64,000 bases of DNA from Edaphochlamys debaryana. Its lineage: Eukaryota > Chlorophyta > Chlorophyceae > Chlamydomonadales. The notes beneath the pieces are model-generated. The model saw nothing but the letters and a program-made list of their open reading frames with translations. It was not told where the DNA came from and searched no databases. Positions 53,101 to 64,000 of the stretch are shown piece after piece. The position numbers were made by a program, and so were the translations under genes. Numbering within the stretch: position 1 is the stretch's first letter; each line of letters starts with the position of its first letter. Location of the stretch: assembly GCA_016858145.1 (NCBI GenBank), contig JAEHOE010000061.1, forward strand, positions 639,051 through 703,050, in the 5' to 3' direction.

Positions 53101-56100
53101 GGCAGGTGGTGCGTTGGTGTGGAGCATGCCATCCTCACCCCCCCCCCCCTCAGGTCCACTAAAGCTACTCCTGCCTGGTCCCCGTAGACGTCACGGGCAT
53201 GCCCCCTCTCCCTCCCCTCCCTCTTGCCTCCCCCTTACCCCCCTCACCCTCCTGCCTCCCCTCCCCCGCCAGGTCCACTACGGCCACTCCTGCCTGGTCC
53301 CCGTGGACGTCACGGGTATGCCCTGCCTCTACGTCTTCGTGGACATTGCCGTGGGTGAGGCAAAGGGAGGGGGGGTTGCGGAGGGGGAGGGAGAGCAAAA
53401 CGTGGCAGCCGCGGCCTGCCTGCCCCCTGACCTTCCTGAGCGCTGAGCTTAAGAAGCATCCCGACGGTTTCGTCCGCCCTTACCCTCTGTTCCCCCTTCC
53501 TGACCCCAACTACAAACTGCCCACTCCCAACTCCCAACCGCCATCCCGTCAGACGTGGATCACCTGGTGGCGACCGTTAAGCTCAACTTCCCCGACCCAA
53601 CCACCAAGCTGGTCCTGGCGGGTGAGGGGGTGACGGGGGGTAGGGAGGGTAGGGGTCTCGTCGAGGGGCCCAAACCCAGTTAGACTGTCGAGGGAGAAGC
53701 AGGACAGCAAGTACGGGAGTTCTGGGAGGTCTCTCGCTGACTTTTCCGACCAGGGGCTGGTGCTGGGGGGTGGGCGTGGAGGAGTGGGGGGACCGCGGGG
53801 AGGGAGCAGCGCTGTTACCGGTATGTGAGTGAGCCGAGCACCAACCCCGACCCACGCCGGTCCCCCCGCGCGCTTACAGAGCCTCTTCCCACCTGCGCTC
53901 ATCCCCCCTGCCTTTCCCCCGCATCCCTCTCCTCCCCTCCTCCCCAAGGCACGATCCAGTTCGCATCTGCCGTACAGCTCTCCAAGCAGCGCCTGGCCGA
54001 GACCTTCCCCTCCCTGGCGGTGCCCAAGCGCGTGCCGCTGTCTCCCGGCGAGGTGCTGGGCTGTACGGCACCCGTTCTGGATCCAAGTGCGGCGGACGCC
54101 ATCATCTTCCTGTCGGACGGCAGGTAATAAGCGATTTGGAAACGGTTAGACAGTTGGCCGTTGGTAATTGAACTTGGCATTGTACGCATGGAAACGAGGT
54201 CTGCTTGGCAGGGTCGTGCCTATGCATAGTGTTGTGAGATTAATCTGATCAGGATCCATGCCTGCCTGGCTGAAACGCGGTCTCGACGCGGATCCAGGTT
54301 CCATCTCGAGGCCATCATGATCGCCAACCCCTCCATCCCAGCCTACCGGTACGACCCGTACGGCCGCATCTTCACGCGGGAGCGGTACGACCAGGCCGGT
54401 GAGTTACCGGCGGTTACCGTTGAGAAGCGACTCACGCTTCAATCCTTTGGACGCAATCCCTGCGCCCAATCGGTTGATGAGCCGTGTGACCCGCGCTCCT
54501 GGACAGAAGCGGCTTTTACCAAGGGCTGTGTCCCCTCCTGGGATTACACAGCCCCCGCCCGCTCTTGCATCATGCCTGGTCATCGCTGCCCCGTCAAGAC
54601 TCCACGGCTCTACCCGCTCCCGCCCACACCCGGTTCACACCCGGTTCTCCCCATCTCCCGTCACCATCTGGGCTATCCAACCTCTAACTCGTCAAAGATC
54701 TCTCCCCCCCCCGCCAGGCATGCGGGCGGTGCGTCGGAGGGCCATAGAGGCGGCCCGGGGGGCGCGCAAGTGGGGCGTGGTGCTGGGCACGCTGGGGCGG
54801 CAGGTGGGAGGGGCCTTGGTGGGGGGGGGGGGGGCTTGGGGGCGGCAGGTGGGATGGGCCTTGGGGGGCTGGGGGGCGGACGGACGGGGAGCGGGGGAGG
54901 CGGTCGGGCACGGCTTTGGCACGCTGGGGCGGCAGGAGGGGGCGGGGGGAATGGGGGGGCAAGGGGGTTGCGGGGCCGGGCCGCAGTGGGAGGACGGGGG
55001 TCAGAGCCAGAGGCCGCTCCCGCGTCCCGGCTGCTGTGAAGCCGCACGAGGCCCACTGCTCCCCACACCTGCGCCCCCGCGCAATCTGTGTTCAAAAGTC
55101 CTGGACCTACTCTTCCCCCCTCCTCCCCTCTCTCCGTCACCAACCCCATCCCCCATCGCGCCACTGCCCCTTGCCACTTCCCCCGCCCACTGCCCCCGCC
55201 CCCGTGCGCTCCACACGCTGACCCTGGTCTCCCTCCTCTGTTTTCCCCCCTCTGGTTTCCCCCACCAACCCCACCCAACACCCCTACCCCATCCCCTACC
55301 CCTACCCCCCCCCTTCAGGGCAACCCCACCATCCTGGCTACCCTGGAGAAGCACCTGGCCGAGAGGGGGGTGCCGTACACGCTGCTGCTCATGTCTGAGG
55401 CAAGGGGGAGGGGGTGGAAGAGTTGAGGGGGAAGGGGAGACGGACTCCTGGGGGGCAAGGGGTACGGCTGGATCGAGGTATGGCAGGGTCTGGGATTGCA
55501 GACAGGATGTGCCGCGGCGCCTCCCGCTCATCAACTCGTGGCTCGCTGCTCTCTCCTTCCCTGTCTGCTCCCCGCCGTCGCCAGTCACGATCTTCTAGCT
55601 CCCTCGCCCGTTTCTTCCTCCCCCCCTGTCAGGTATCTCCCCCCCGGCTAGCCATGCTGCCAGACCTCGACGCCTTCGTGCAGGTCAGTTGACGACATAA
55701 CCGTTGACCGTTAGCTGGTTGTTCATTGGTTTCTGGCTGCAACGCTCGGGACCTGCTGAATCGACGCCTTTGGTCTTTGTCATCTTCCCCTCATCCAGTG
55801 ACCGCTTTGTCGCCGCTTTGCCCCCCCCCCCCCGCATGCTCCTTCAGATCGCCTGCCCCCGGCTCTCCATAGATTGGGGCGAGGGCTTCCGTCGCCCAAC
55901 GCTCACGCCCTTTGAGGCAATGGTGGCCCTGGGGGCAGTACCCGCCTGGTGGGAGGCCGAGGGGGCGGAAACGGAGGCGGCAGCGGCGGCGGAGGGCGTG
56001 GAGGGCGGCGCGGCGGAGGCGGCCGTACCGCCGTACCCCATGGACTACTACGCACGGGACGGCGGGGTGTGGAACAGCTCGTACCACAAGAAACCGCAGT

Positions 56101-56102
56101 GA
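50113..56102 (+). CDS. DPH1: Diphthamide biosynthesis protein DPH1
   Basis: Subunit of the Dph1-Dph2 iron-sulfur enzyme. It transfers the 3-amino-3-carboxypropyl group of S-adenosylmethionine to a histidine of elongation factor 2, the first step of diphthamide synthesis in the cytosol. Exons are 50,113-50,182; 51,845-52,062; 52,458-52,545; 52,927-53,018; 53,273-53,354; 53,553-53,621; 53,949-54,123; 54,298-54,398; 54,718-54,803; 55,319-55,399; 55,633-55,683; 55,848-56,102. Total 1,368 nt, 455 residues, all phases consistent. Family motifs are [33 protein letters not shown] (C141/C142), VLGCTAP (C245) and [10 protein letters not shown] (C374), giving the three cluster cysteines. It ends [14 protein letters not shown]. 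Intron 10 appears to use a GC donor (GAG then GCAAGG). Intron 1 is long (1.66 kb) and intron 3 contains poly-G. Confidence 0.95.
51469..51537 (+). repeat. Five 13-bp repeats with TGACGTGGCA in DPH1 intron 1
   Basis: GCTGACGTGGCAG repeated five times head to tail. TGACGTGG is a known bZIP core (C/G-box hybrid, also in unfolded-protein-response elements). Regulatory use is inference. Confidence 0.85.
53154..53205 (+). pseudogene. Decayed duplicate of DPH1 exon 5
   Basis: About 50 bases after a CAG acceptor match the start of exon 5 (53,273 onward), but TAA replaces TAC at the third codon and there is no donor. It lies 120 bp upstream of the real exon. Confidence 0.85.
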
Positions 56103-56215
56103 GGCATGTACGGCAGAATCGGACCGTGACCTGCTGTGGACTCGACAGTGCCCGCGCCCAACGGGCGGACGACTTCAGGGCTAAACTGTGTATAGTTTTG
56201 AGCGCGCTGAGGGTG

Positions 56216-56220
56216 TGTAA
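56216..56220 (+). terminator. TGTAA polyadenylation signal, DPH1
   Basis: First TGTAA downstream of the DPH1 stop, about 115 bp away; consistent with volvocine 3' ends. Confidence 0.65.
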
Positions 56221-56850
56221 CATGGCTTCTCTTGGATACCTCACATGTGCTAGGCGTATTATCCACGGCGGAGTCTGGCTAGGGTATGGCTATGAAGAAG
56301 ACTGCGTGTTTATTGTGTGGAGCCCGCGGACCAGCCGAGCTGCTGGTGAATAACGAACTCGCGGATTGGTACCGTGCTGATCGGCACTGTGCTGCTGGGG
56401 CTTTGGCGTTGTCGTGAGGTCATGACCCGGGCCCCCATACGTAGTTGTTCGATTGGGGCTGTCGGAGTTGCTAGGGAATGGGGACCCGGGGCACGCAGCA
56501 CGTGACCAACTGTTGGGAGAAGACGCGTTGGGGTGTGGAGGATCGTCGTTGTGTGTGGAGGATGTGTGTGGAGGATCGTCGTTGAGGCTGACCCTCTCCC
56601 CTCCTTCCCCGCCCTCACCCCCCTGCCGCGAGCCTTTCCCTCCTGCTCGACCTCCTCCTCCTCCTGCCAGCACTGCTGCGGCTTGCTTCCTCTCCTCACG
56701 GACACCTGCGGCGGGCGCTCTCGCAGCGCTTCTCCTTTTCCGGCGGGCTCAGCGGAGGCGCGGCGCGGGCGCGACGTGGGTTGTGTGTGTGGGGTGTTGG
56801 GTGTGTGTTCCTTGGTGTTGGTTTCATCGATCCGTTCCGTATGAGATCGA

Positions 56851-56924
56851 GTCGTCGTGGTGTAGTTGGTTATCACATTCGCCTCACACGCGAGAGGTTT
56901 CCAGTTCGATCCTGGACGACGACA
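56851..56924 (+). tRNA. tRNA-Val (CAC), unit 1
   Basis: 74 nt, perfect 7-bp acceptor stem (GTCGTCG/CGACGAC), D-arm GTGTAGTTGGTTATCAC, anticodon loop CTCACAC, T-loop TTCGATC. This copy alone has T instead of C just before the T-stem (GGTTTCC). No intron. No TTTT directly downstream. Confidence 0.93.
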
Positions 56925-57766
56925 TCTATTGCGCCCCTGCGCGCTCCGAGGCCCCCTGGGGCTCGCCCTCCTCCTGCCTGCTCCTCCTGCCCTTTCCCTC
57001 CGTCACCCTCCTGAGCCTGCTCGACCACTTGGTCGGGCGGGGCCTGGGATGTGGTGAAAGGCCGGGTTTTGCTGATCTGTGTCTCGTGCAAAGGCCGCAC
57101 AGAAGGCTGACAGGAGAATGGGAGAGCTGGGGCACGCAGCACGTGACCACCTGTTGGGAGAAGACGCGTTGGGGTGTGGAGGATCGTCTGAGCGCATCCA
57201 TCCTTCCCCCGCTTCCTCCGGCCGCCGCCCAGCCCTTCAATCGGCACTTGCCCCCAAGCCTGCTCACGCATGCAGAAAGCTTGGTTGCGAGGCATGGACG
57301 GGACAGAGCTGACCAGCTGTGCAGGCAAGGATTACTCGCTTCCACGGCGGCGGCACGGCCCCCCCCCCCCTCTCCACCCCCCCGCATTGACGCTGCCGCC
57401 AGCACTGCTTGGCCCGGGCCTTGCCAACTCCTCCACTCACTTGACCTAGCTAGCGTTGCCGGAGCTCAGGCAAGCGGGTGTGGGGGCGGCTTGGGTGTTG
57501 AGGCTGACCCTCTCCCCTCCTTCCCCGCCCTCACCCCCCTGCCGCGAGCCTTTCCCTCCTGCTCGACCTCCTCCTCCTCCTGCCAGCACTGCTGCGGCTT
57601 GCTTCCTCTCCTCACGGACACCTGCGGCGGGCGCTCTCGCAGCGCTTCTCCTTTTCCGGCGGGCTCAGCGGAGGCGCGGCGCGGGCGCGACGTGGGTTGT
57701 GTGTGTGGGGTGTTGGGTGTGTGTTCCTTGGTGTTGGTTTCATCGATCCGTTCCGTATGAGATCGA

Positions 57767-57840
57767 GTCGTCGTGGTGTAGTTGGTTATCACATTCGCCT
57801 CACACGCGAGAGGTCTCCAGTTCGATCCTGGACGACGACA
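57767..57840 (+). tRNA. tRNA-Val (CAC), unit 2
   Basis: Consensus copy: cloverleaf with all stems intact, anticodon CAC reading GTG codons. Upstream sequence TCATCGATCCGTTCCG is shared by most units. Confidence 0.95.
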
Positions 57841-58681
57841 TCTATTGCGCCCCTGCGCGCTCCGAGGCCCCCTGGGGCTCGCCCTCCTCCTGCCTGCTCC
57901 TCCTGCCCTTTCCCTCCGTCACCCTCCTGAGCCTGCTCGACCACTTGGTCGGGCGGGGCCTGGGATGTGGTGAAAGGCCGGGTTTTGCTGATCTGTGTCT
58001 CGTGCAAAGGCCGCACAGAAGGCTGACAGGAGAATGGGAGAGCTGGGGCACGCAGCACGTGACCACCTGTTGGGAGAAGACGCGTTGGGGTGTGGAGGAT
58101 CGTCTGAGCGCATCCATCCTTCCCCCGCTTCCTCCGGCCGCCGCCCAGCCCTTCAATCGGCACTTGCCCCCAAGCCTGCTCACGCATGCAGAAAGCTTGG
58201 TTGCGAGGCATGGACGGGACAGAGCTGACCAGCTGTGCAGGCAAGGATTACTCGCTTCCACGGCGGCGGCACGGCCCCCCCCCCCTCTCCACCCCCCCGC
58301 ATTGACGCTGCCGCCAGCACTGCTTGGCCCGGGCCTTGCCAACTCCTCCACTCACTTGACCTAGCTAGCGTTGCCGGAGCTCAGGCAAGCGGGTGTGGGG
58401 GCGGCTTGGGTGTTGAGGCTGACCCTCTCCCCTCCTTCCCCGCCCTCACCCCCCTGCCGCGAGCCTTTCCCTCCTGCTCGACCTCCTCCTCCTCCTGCCA
58501 GCACTGCTGCGGCTTGCTTCCTCTCCTCACGGACACCTGCGGCGGGCGCTCTCGCAGCGCTTCTCCTTTTCCGGCGGGCTCAGCGGAGGCGCGGCGCGGG
58601 CGCGACGTGGGTTGTGTGTGTGGGGTGTTGGGTGTGTGTTCCTTGGTGTTGGTTTCATCGATCCGTTCCGTATGAGGTCGA

Positions 58682-58755
58682 GTCGTCGTGGTGTAGTTGG
58701 TTATCACATTCGCCTCACACGCGAGAGGTCTCCAGTTCGATCCTGGACGACGACA
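58682..58755 (+). tRNA. tRNA-Val (CAC), unit 3
   Basis: Identical to unit 2 within the gene. The base before the gene context differs (GAGGTCGA instead of GAGATCGA upstream). Confidence 0.95.
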
Positions 58756-59597
58756 TCTATTGCGCCCCTGCGCGCTCCGAGGCCCCCTGGGGCTCGCCCT
58801 CCTCCTGCCTGCTCCTCCTGCCCTTTCCCTCCGTCACCCTCCTGAGCCTGCTCGACCACTTGGTCGGGCGGGGCCTGGGATGTGGTGAAAGGCCGGGTTT
58901 TGCTGATCTGTGTCTCGTGCAAAGGCCGCACAGAAGGCTGACAGGAGAATGGGAGAGCTGGGGCACGCAGCACGTGACCACCTGTTGGGAGAAGACGCGT
59001 TGGGGTGTGGAGGATCGTCTGAGCGCATCCATCCTTCCCCCGCTTCCTCCGGCCGCCGCCCAGCCCTTCAATCGGCACTTGCCCCCAAGCCTGCTCACGC
59101 ATGCAGAAAGCTTGGTTGCGAGGCATGGACGGGACAGAGCTGACCAGCTGTGCAGGCAAGGATTACTCGCTTCCACGGCGGCGGCACGGCCCCCCCCCCC
59201 TCTCCACCCCCCCCGCATTGACGCTGCCGCCAGCACTGCTTGGCCCGGGCCTTGCCAACTCCTCCACTCACTTGACCTAGCTAGCGTTGCCGGAGCTCAG
59301 GCAAGCGGGTGTGGGGGCGGCTTGGGTGTTGAGGCTGACCCTCTCCCCTCCTTCCCCGCCCTCACCCCCCTGCCGCGAGCCTTTCCCTCCTGCTCGACCT
59401 CCTCCTCCTCCTGCCAGCACTGCTGCGGCTTGCTTCCTCTCCTCACGGACACCTGCGGCGGGCGCTCTCGCAGCGCTTCTCCTTTTCCGGCGGGCTCAGC
59501 GGAGGCGCGGCGCGGGCGCGACGTGGGTTGTGTGTGTGGGGTGTTGGGTGTGTGTTCCTTGATGTTGGTTTCATCGATCCGTTCCGTATGAGATCGA

Positions 59598-59671
59598 GTC
59601 GTCGTGGTGTAGTTGGTTATCACATTCGCCTCACACGCGAGAGGTCTCCAGTTCGATCCTGGACGACGACA
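59598..59671 (+). tRNA. tRNA-Val (CAC), unit 4
   Basis: Identical to unit 2 within the 74-nt gene; the upstream flank has one substitution (CTTGATGTTGG). Confidence 0.95.
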
Positions 59672-60514
59672 TCTATTGCGCCCCTGCGCGCTCCGAGGCC
59701 CCCTGGGGCTCGCCCTCCTCCTGCCTGCTCCTCCTGCCCTTTCCCTCCGTCACCCTCCTGAGCCTGCTCGACCACTTGGTCGGGCGGGGCCTGGGATGTG
59801 GTGAAAGGCCGGGTTTTGCTGATCTGTGTCTCGTGCAAAGGCCGCACAGAAGGCTGACAGGAGAATGGGAGAGCTGGGGCACGCAGCACGTGACCACCTG
59901 TTGGGAGAAGACGCGTTGGGGTGTGGAGGATCGTCTGAGCGCATCCATCCTTCCCCCGCTTCCTCCGGCCGCCGCCCAGCCCTTCAATCGGCACTTGCCC
60001 CCAAGCCTGCTCACGCATGCAGAAAGCTTGGTTGCGAGGCATGGACGGGACAGAGCTGACCAGCTGTGCAGGCAAGGATTACTCGCTTCCACGGCGGCGG
60101 CACGGCCCCCCCCCCCCCTCTCCACCCCCCCGCATTGACGCTGCCGCCAGCACTGCTTGGCCCGGGCCTTGCCAACTCCTCCACTCACTTGACCTAGCTA
60201 GCGTTGCCGGAGCTCAGGCAAGCGGGTGTGGGGGCGGCTTGGGTGTTGAGGCTGACCCTCTCCCCTCCTTCCCCGCCCTCACCCCCCTGCCGCGAGCCTT
60301 TCCCTCCTGCTCGACCTCCTCCTCCTCCTGCCAGCACTGCTGCGGCTTGCTTCCTCTCCTCACGGACACCTGCGGCGGGCGCTCTCGCAGCGCTTCTCCT
60401 TTTCCGGCGGGCTCAGCGGAGGCGCGGCGCGGGCGCGACGTGGGTTGTGTGTGTGGGGTGTTGGGTGTGTGTTCCTTGGTGTTGGTTTCATCGATCCGTT
60501 CCGTATGAGATCGA

Positions 60515-60588
60515 GTCGTCGTGGTGTAGTTGGTTATCACATTCGCCTCACACGCGAGAGGTCTCCAGTTCGATCCTGGACGACGACA
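60515..60588 (+). tRNA. tRNA-Val (CAC), unit 5
   Basis: Identical to unit 2 within the gene, with intact box A and box B internal promoters. Confidence 0.95.
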
Positions 60589-61431
60589 TCTATTGCGCCC
60601 CTGCGCGCTCCGAGGCCCCCTGGGGCTCGCCCTCCTCCTGCCTGCTCCTCCTGCCCTTTCCCTCCGTCACCCTCCTGAGCCTGCTCGACCACTTGGTCGG
60701 GCGGGGCCTGGGATGTGGTGAAAGGCCGGGTTTTGCTGATCTGTGTCTCGTGCAAAGGCCGCACAGAAGGCTGACAGGAGAATGGGAGAGCTGGGGCACG
60801 CAGCACGTGACCACCTGTTGGGAGAAGACGCGTTGGGGTGTGGAGGATCGTCTGAGCGCATCCATCCTTCCCCCGCTTCCTCCGGCCGCCGCCCAGCCCT
60901 TCAATCGGCACTTGCCCCCAAGCCTGCTCACGCATGCAGAAAGCTTGGTTGCGAGGCATGGACGGGACAGAGCTGACCAGCTGTGCAGGCAAGGATTACT
61001 CGCTTCCACGGCGGCGGCACGGCCCCCCCCCCCCTCTCCACCCCCCCGCATTGACGCTGCCGCCAGCACTGCTTGGCCCGGGCCTTGCCAACTCCTCCAC
61101 TCACTTGACCTAGCTAGCGTTGCCGGAGCTCAGGCAAGCGGGTGTGGGGGGCGGCTTGGGTGTTGAGGCTGACCCTCTCCCCTCCTTCCCCGCCCTCACC
61201 CCCCTGCCGCGAGCCTTTCCCTCCTGCTCGACCTCCTCCTCCTCCTGCCAGCACTGCTGCGGCTTGCTTCCTCTCCTCACGGACACCTGCGGCGGGCGCT
61301 CTCGCAGCGCTTCTCCTTTTCCGGCGGGCTCAGCGGAGGCGCGGCGCGGGCGCGACGTGGGTTGTGTGTGTGGGGTGTTGGGTGTGTGTTCCTTGGTGTT
61401 GGTTTCATCGATCCGTTCCGTATGAGATCGA

Positions 61432-61505
61432 GTCGTCGTGGTGTAGTTGGTTATCACATTCGCCTCACACGCGAGAGGTCTCCAGTTCGATCCTGGACGA
61501 CGACA
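61432..61505 (+). tRNA. tRNA-Val (CAC), unit 6
   Basis: Identical to unit 2 within the gene. Confidence 0.95.
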
Positions 61506-62350
61506 TCTATTGCGCCCCTGCGCGCTCCGAGGCCCCCTGGGGCTCGCCCTCCTCCTGCCTGCTCCTCCTGCCCTTTCCCTCCGTCACCCTCCTGAGCCTG
61601 CTCGACCACTTGGTCGGGCGGGGCCTGGGATGTGGTGAAAGGCCGGGTTTTGCTGATCTGTGTCTCGTGCAAAGGCCGCACAGAAGGCTGACAGGAGAAT
61701 GGGAGAGCTGGGGCACGCAGCACGTGACCACCTGTTGGGAGAAGACGCGTTGGGGTGTGGAGGATCGTCTGAGCGCATCCATCCTTCCCCCGCTTCCTCC
61801 GGCCGCCGCCCAGCCCTTCAATCGGCACTTGCCCCCAAGCCTGCTCACGCATGCAGAAAGCTTGGTTGCGAGGCATGGACGGGACAGAGCTGACCAGCTG
61901 TGCAGGCAAGGATTACTCGCTTCCACGGCGGCGGCACGGCCCCCCCCCCCTCTCCACCCCCCCGCATTGACGCTGCCGCCAGCACTGCTTGGCCCGGGCC
62001 TTGCCAACTCCTCCACTCACTTGACCTAGCTAGCGTTGCCGGAGCTCAGGCAAGCGGGTGTGGGGGCGGCTTGGGTGGTTGAGGCTGACCCTCTCCCCTC
62101 CTTCCCCGCCCTCACCCCCCTGCCGCGAGCCTTTCCCTCCTGCTCGACCTCCTCCTCCTCCTGCCAGCACTGCTGCGGCTTGCTTCCTCTCCTCACGGAC
62201 ACCTGCGGCGGGCGCTCTCGCAGCGCTTCTCCTTTTCCGGCGGGCTCAGCGGAGGCGCGGCGCGGGCGCGACGTGGGTTGTGTGTGGGTGGGGTGTTGGG
62301 TGTGTGTTTCCTTGGTGTTGGTTTCATCGATCAGTTCCGTATGAGATCGA

Positions 62351-62424
62351 GTCGTCGTGGTGTAGTTGGTTATCACATTCGCCTCACACGCGAGAGGTCT
62401 CCAGTTCGATCCTGGACGACGACA
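62351..62424 (+). tRNA. tRNA-Val (CAC), unit 7
   Basis: Identical to unit 2 within the gene; the upstream flank reads CGATCAGTTCCG instead of CGATCCGTTCCG. Confidence 0.95.
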
Positions 62425-63269
62425 TCTATTGCGCCCCTGCGCGCTCCGAGGCCCCCTGGGGCTCGCCCTCCTCCTGCCTGCTCCTCCTGCCCTTTCCCTC
62501 CGTCACCCTCCTGAGCCTGCTCGACCACTTGGTCGGGCGGGGCCTGGGATGTGGTGAAAGGCCGGGTTTTGCTGATCTGTGTCTCGTGCAAAGGCCGCAC
62601 AGAAGGCTGACAGGAGAATGGGAGAGCTGGGGCACGCAGCACGTGACCACCTGTTGGGAGAAGACGCGTTGGGGTGTGGAGGATCGTCTGAGCGCATCCA
62701 TCCTTCCCCCGCTTCCTCCGGCCGCCGCCCAGCCCTTCAATCGGCACTTGCCCCCAAGCCTGCTCACGCATGCAGAAAGCTTGGTTGCGAGGCATGGACG
62801 GGACAGAGCTGACCAGCTGTGCAGGCAAGGATTACTCGCTTCCACGGCGGCGGCACGGCCCCCCCCCCCCTCTCCACCCCCCCGCATTGACGCTGCCGCC
62901 AGCACTGCTTGGCCCGGGCCTTGCCAACTCCTCCACTCACTTGACCTAGCTAGCGTTGCCGGAGCTCAGGCAAGCGGGTTGTGGGGGCGGCTTGGGTGTT
63001 GAGGCTGACCCTCTCCCCTCCTTCCCCGCCCTCACCCCCCTGCCGCGAGCCTTTCCCTCCTGCTCGACCCTCCTCCTCCTCCTGCCAGCACTGCTGGCGG
63101 CTTGCTTCCTCTCCTCACGGACACCTGCGGCGGGCGCTCTCGCAGCGCTTCTCCTTTTCCGGCGGGCTCAGCGGAGGCGCGGCGCGGGGCGCGACGTGGG
63201 TTGTGTGTGTGGGGTGTTGGTGTGTGTTCCTTGGTGTTGGTTTCATCGATCCGTTCCGTATGAGATCGA

Positions 63270-63344
63270 GTCGTCGTGGTGTAGTTGGTTATCACATTCG
63301 CATCACACGCGAGAGGGTCTCCAGTTCGATCCTGGACGACGACA
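63270..63344 (+). tRNA. tRNA-Val (CAC), unit 8, altered
   Basis: 75 nt: one extra G in the variable region (GAGAGGGTCTCC) and C to A at the first anticodon-loop position. Both changes fall in a unit full of single-base indels, so they may be sequence errors rather than real variation. Confidence 0.7.
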
Positions 63345-64000
63345 TCTATTGCGCCCCTGCGCCGCTCCGAGGCCCCCTGGGGCTCGCCCTCCTCCTGCCT
63401 GCTCCTCCTGCCCTTTCCCTCCGTCACCCTCCTGAGCCTGCTCGACCACTTGGTCGGGCCGGGGCCTGGGATGTGGTGAAAGGCCGGGGTTTTGCTGATT
63501 CTGTGTCTCGTGCAAAGGCCGCACAGAAGGCTGACAGGAGAATGGGGAGAGCTGGGGCACGCAGCACGTGACCAACTGTTGGGAGAAGACGCGTTTGGGG
63601 TGTGGAGGATCGTCTGAGCGCATCCATCCTTCCCCCGCTTCCTCCGGCCGCCGCCCAGCCCTTCAATCGGCACCTTGCCCCCAAGCCGCTCACGCATGCA
63701 GAAAAGCTTGGTTGCGAGGGCATGGACGGGACAGAGCTGACCAGCTGTGCAGGCAAGGATTACTCGCTTCCATGGCGGCGGCACGGCCCCCCCCCCCCCC
63801 TCTCCACCCCCCCGCATTGACGCTGCCGCCAGCACTGCTTGGCCCGGGCCTTGCCAACTCCTCCACTCACTTGACCTAGCTAGCGTTGCCGGGAGCTCAG
63901 GCAAGCGGGTGTGGGGGGCGGCTTGGGTGTTGAGGCTGACCCTCTCCCCTCCTTCCCCGCCCTCACCCCCCTGCCGCGAGCCTTTCCCTCCTGCTCGACC

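Larger units (their letters stand above)
56453..64000 (+). repeat. Tandem array of ~916-bp units, each with tRNA-Val(CAC)
   Basis: Eight units are seen by tRNA spacing (916, 915, 916, 917, 917, 919, 919 bp), and the array runs off the window. Units 2-7 are almost identical; the differences are mostly C- or G-run length. The left edge is a rearranged partial unit: a GTGTGGAGGATCGTC segment is joined directly to the GTTGAGGCTGACC segment, skipping the middle of a unit. The unit contains no other RNA gene that I recognise. Long reading frames across units exist only because the period is near a multiple of three. Confidence 0.95.

Noticed and set aside
56453..63571. Long reading frames (300-435 codons) across the tandem array, both strands
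   Set aside because: They repeat with the unit, run straight through tRNA genes and the unit period is close to a multiple of three; no protein features.
56453..64000. Possible CRISPR or satellite array
   Set aside because: Units are ~916 bp with a tRNA gene in each, not short repeats with unique spacers.

Overview
This window is GC-rich nuclear DNA of a green alga, almost certainly a volvocine or Chlamydomonas-like chlorophyte. Genes are cut into many short exons by GC-rich introns. Two genes encode pherophorins, a volvocine extracellular-matrix family. TGTAA polyadenylation signals follow some genes, and the transposons resemble those of Chlamydomonas and Volvox. All gene models below were built by hand from splice sites and reading-frame bookkeeping.

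Layout. (1) 1-5,672, minus strand: a pherophorin gene whose last exon lies outside the window, with a 574-bp hAT-type element in intron 2. (2) 5,673-7,708: its upstream region and the first exon of a SUMO-activating-enzyme subunit (SAE1) copy, split by a 423-bp Harbinger-type MITE. (3) 7,709-10,359: exon-like debris and a transposon relic. (4) 10,360-27,825, minus strand: one DDE transposase gene. Its third coding intron is filled by an antisense nuclease-like ORF, and its first coding exon is interrupted by a 14.7-kb Ty3/gypsy-like retrotransposon (12,653-27,351, plus strand) flanked by a CAGA duplication. (5) 27,826-30,265: no recognisable gene. (6) 30,266-36,281, minus: a second, complete pherophorin gene of 11 exons. 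(7) 37,913-42,109, plus: an intact SAE1 gene of 9 exons. (8) 43,619-49,372, minus: two tandem LigB/DODA-type extradiol dioxygenase genes. (9) 50,113-56,102, plus: DPH1 (diphthamide synthesis) with 12 exons. (10) about 56,453 to the window end: a tandem array of ~916-bp units, each with one tRNA-Val(CAC) gene.

Regions 1-2 and 6-7 are copies of one segmental duplication (pherophorin plus the divergent SAE1 5' end). The second copy provides empty sites for both small transposons in the first. SAE1, DPH1 and the dioxygenases are ordinary single-locus metabolic or house-keeping genes with no evident shared pathway.

The most unusual material is the nested transposon island. The retrotransposon has a DDE integrase, but its terminal repeats are split (A1 - body - B1 - A2 - B2) like those of tyrosine-recombinase elements. 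It also carries a PHD finger and two degenerate methyltransferase-like regions. The host transposase gene has an oppositely oriented PD-(D/E)XK-like endonuclease ORF filling one of its introns almost edge to edge.
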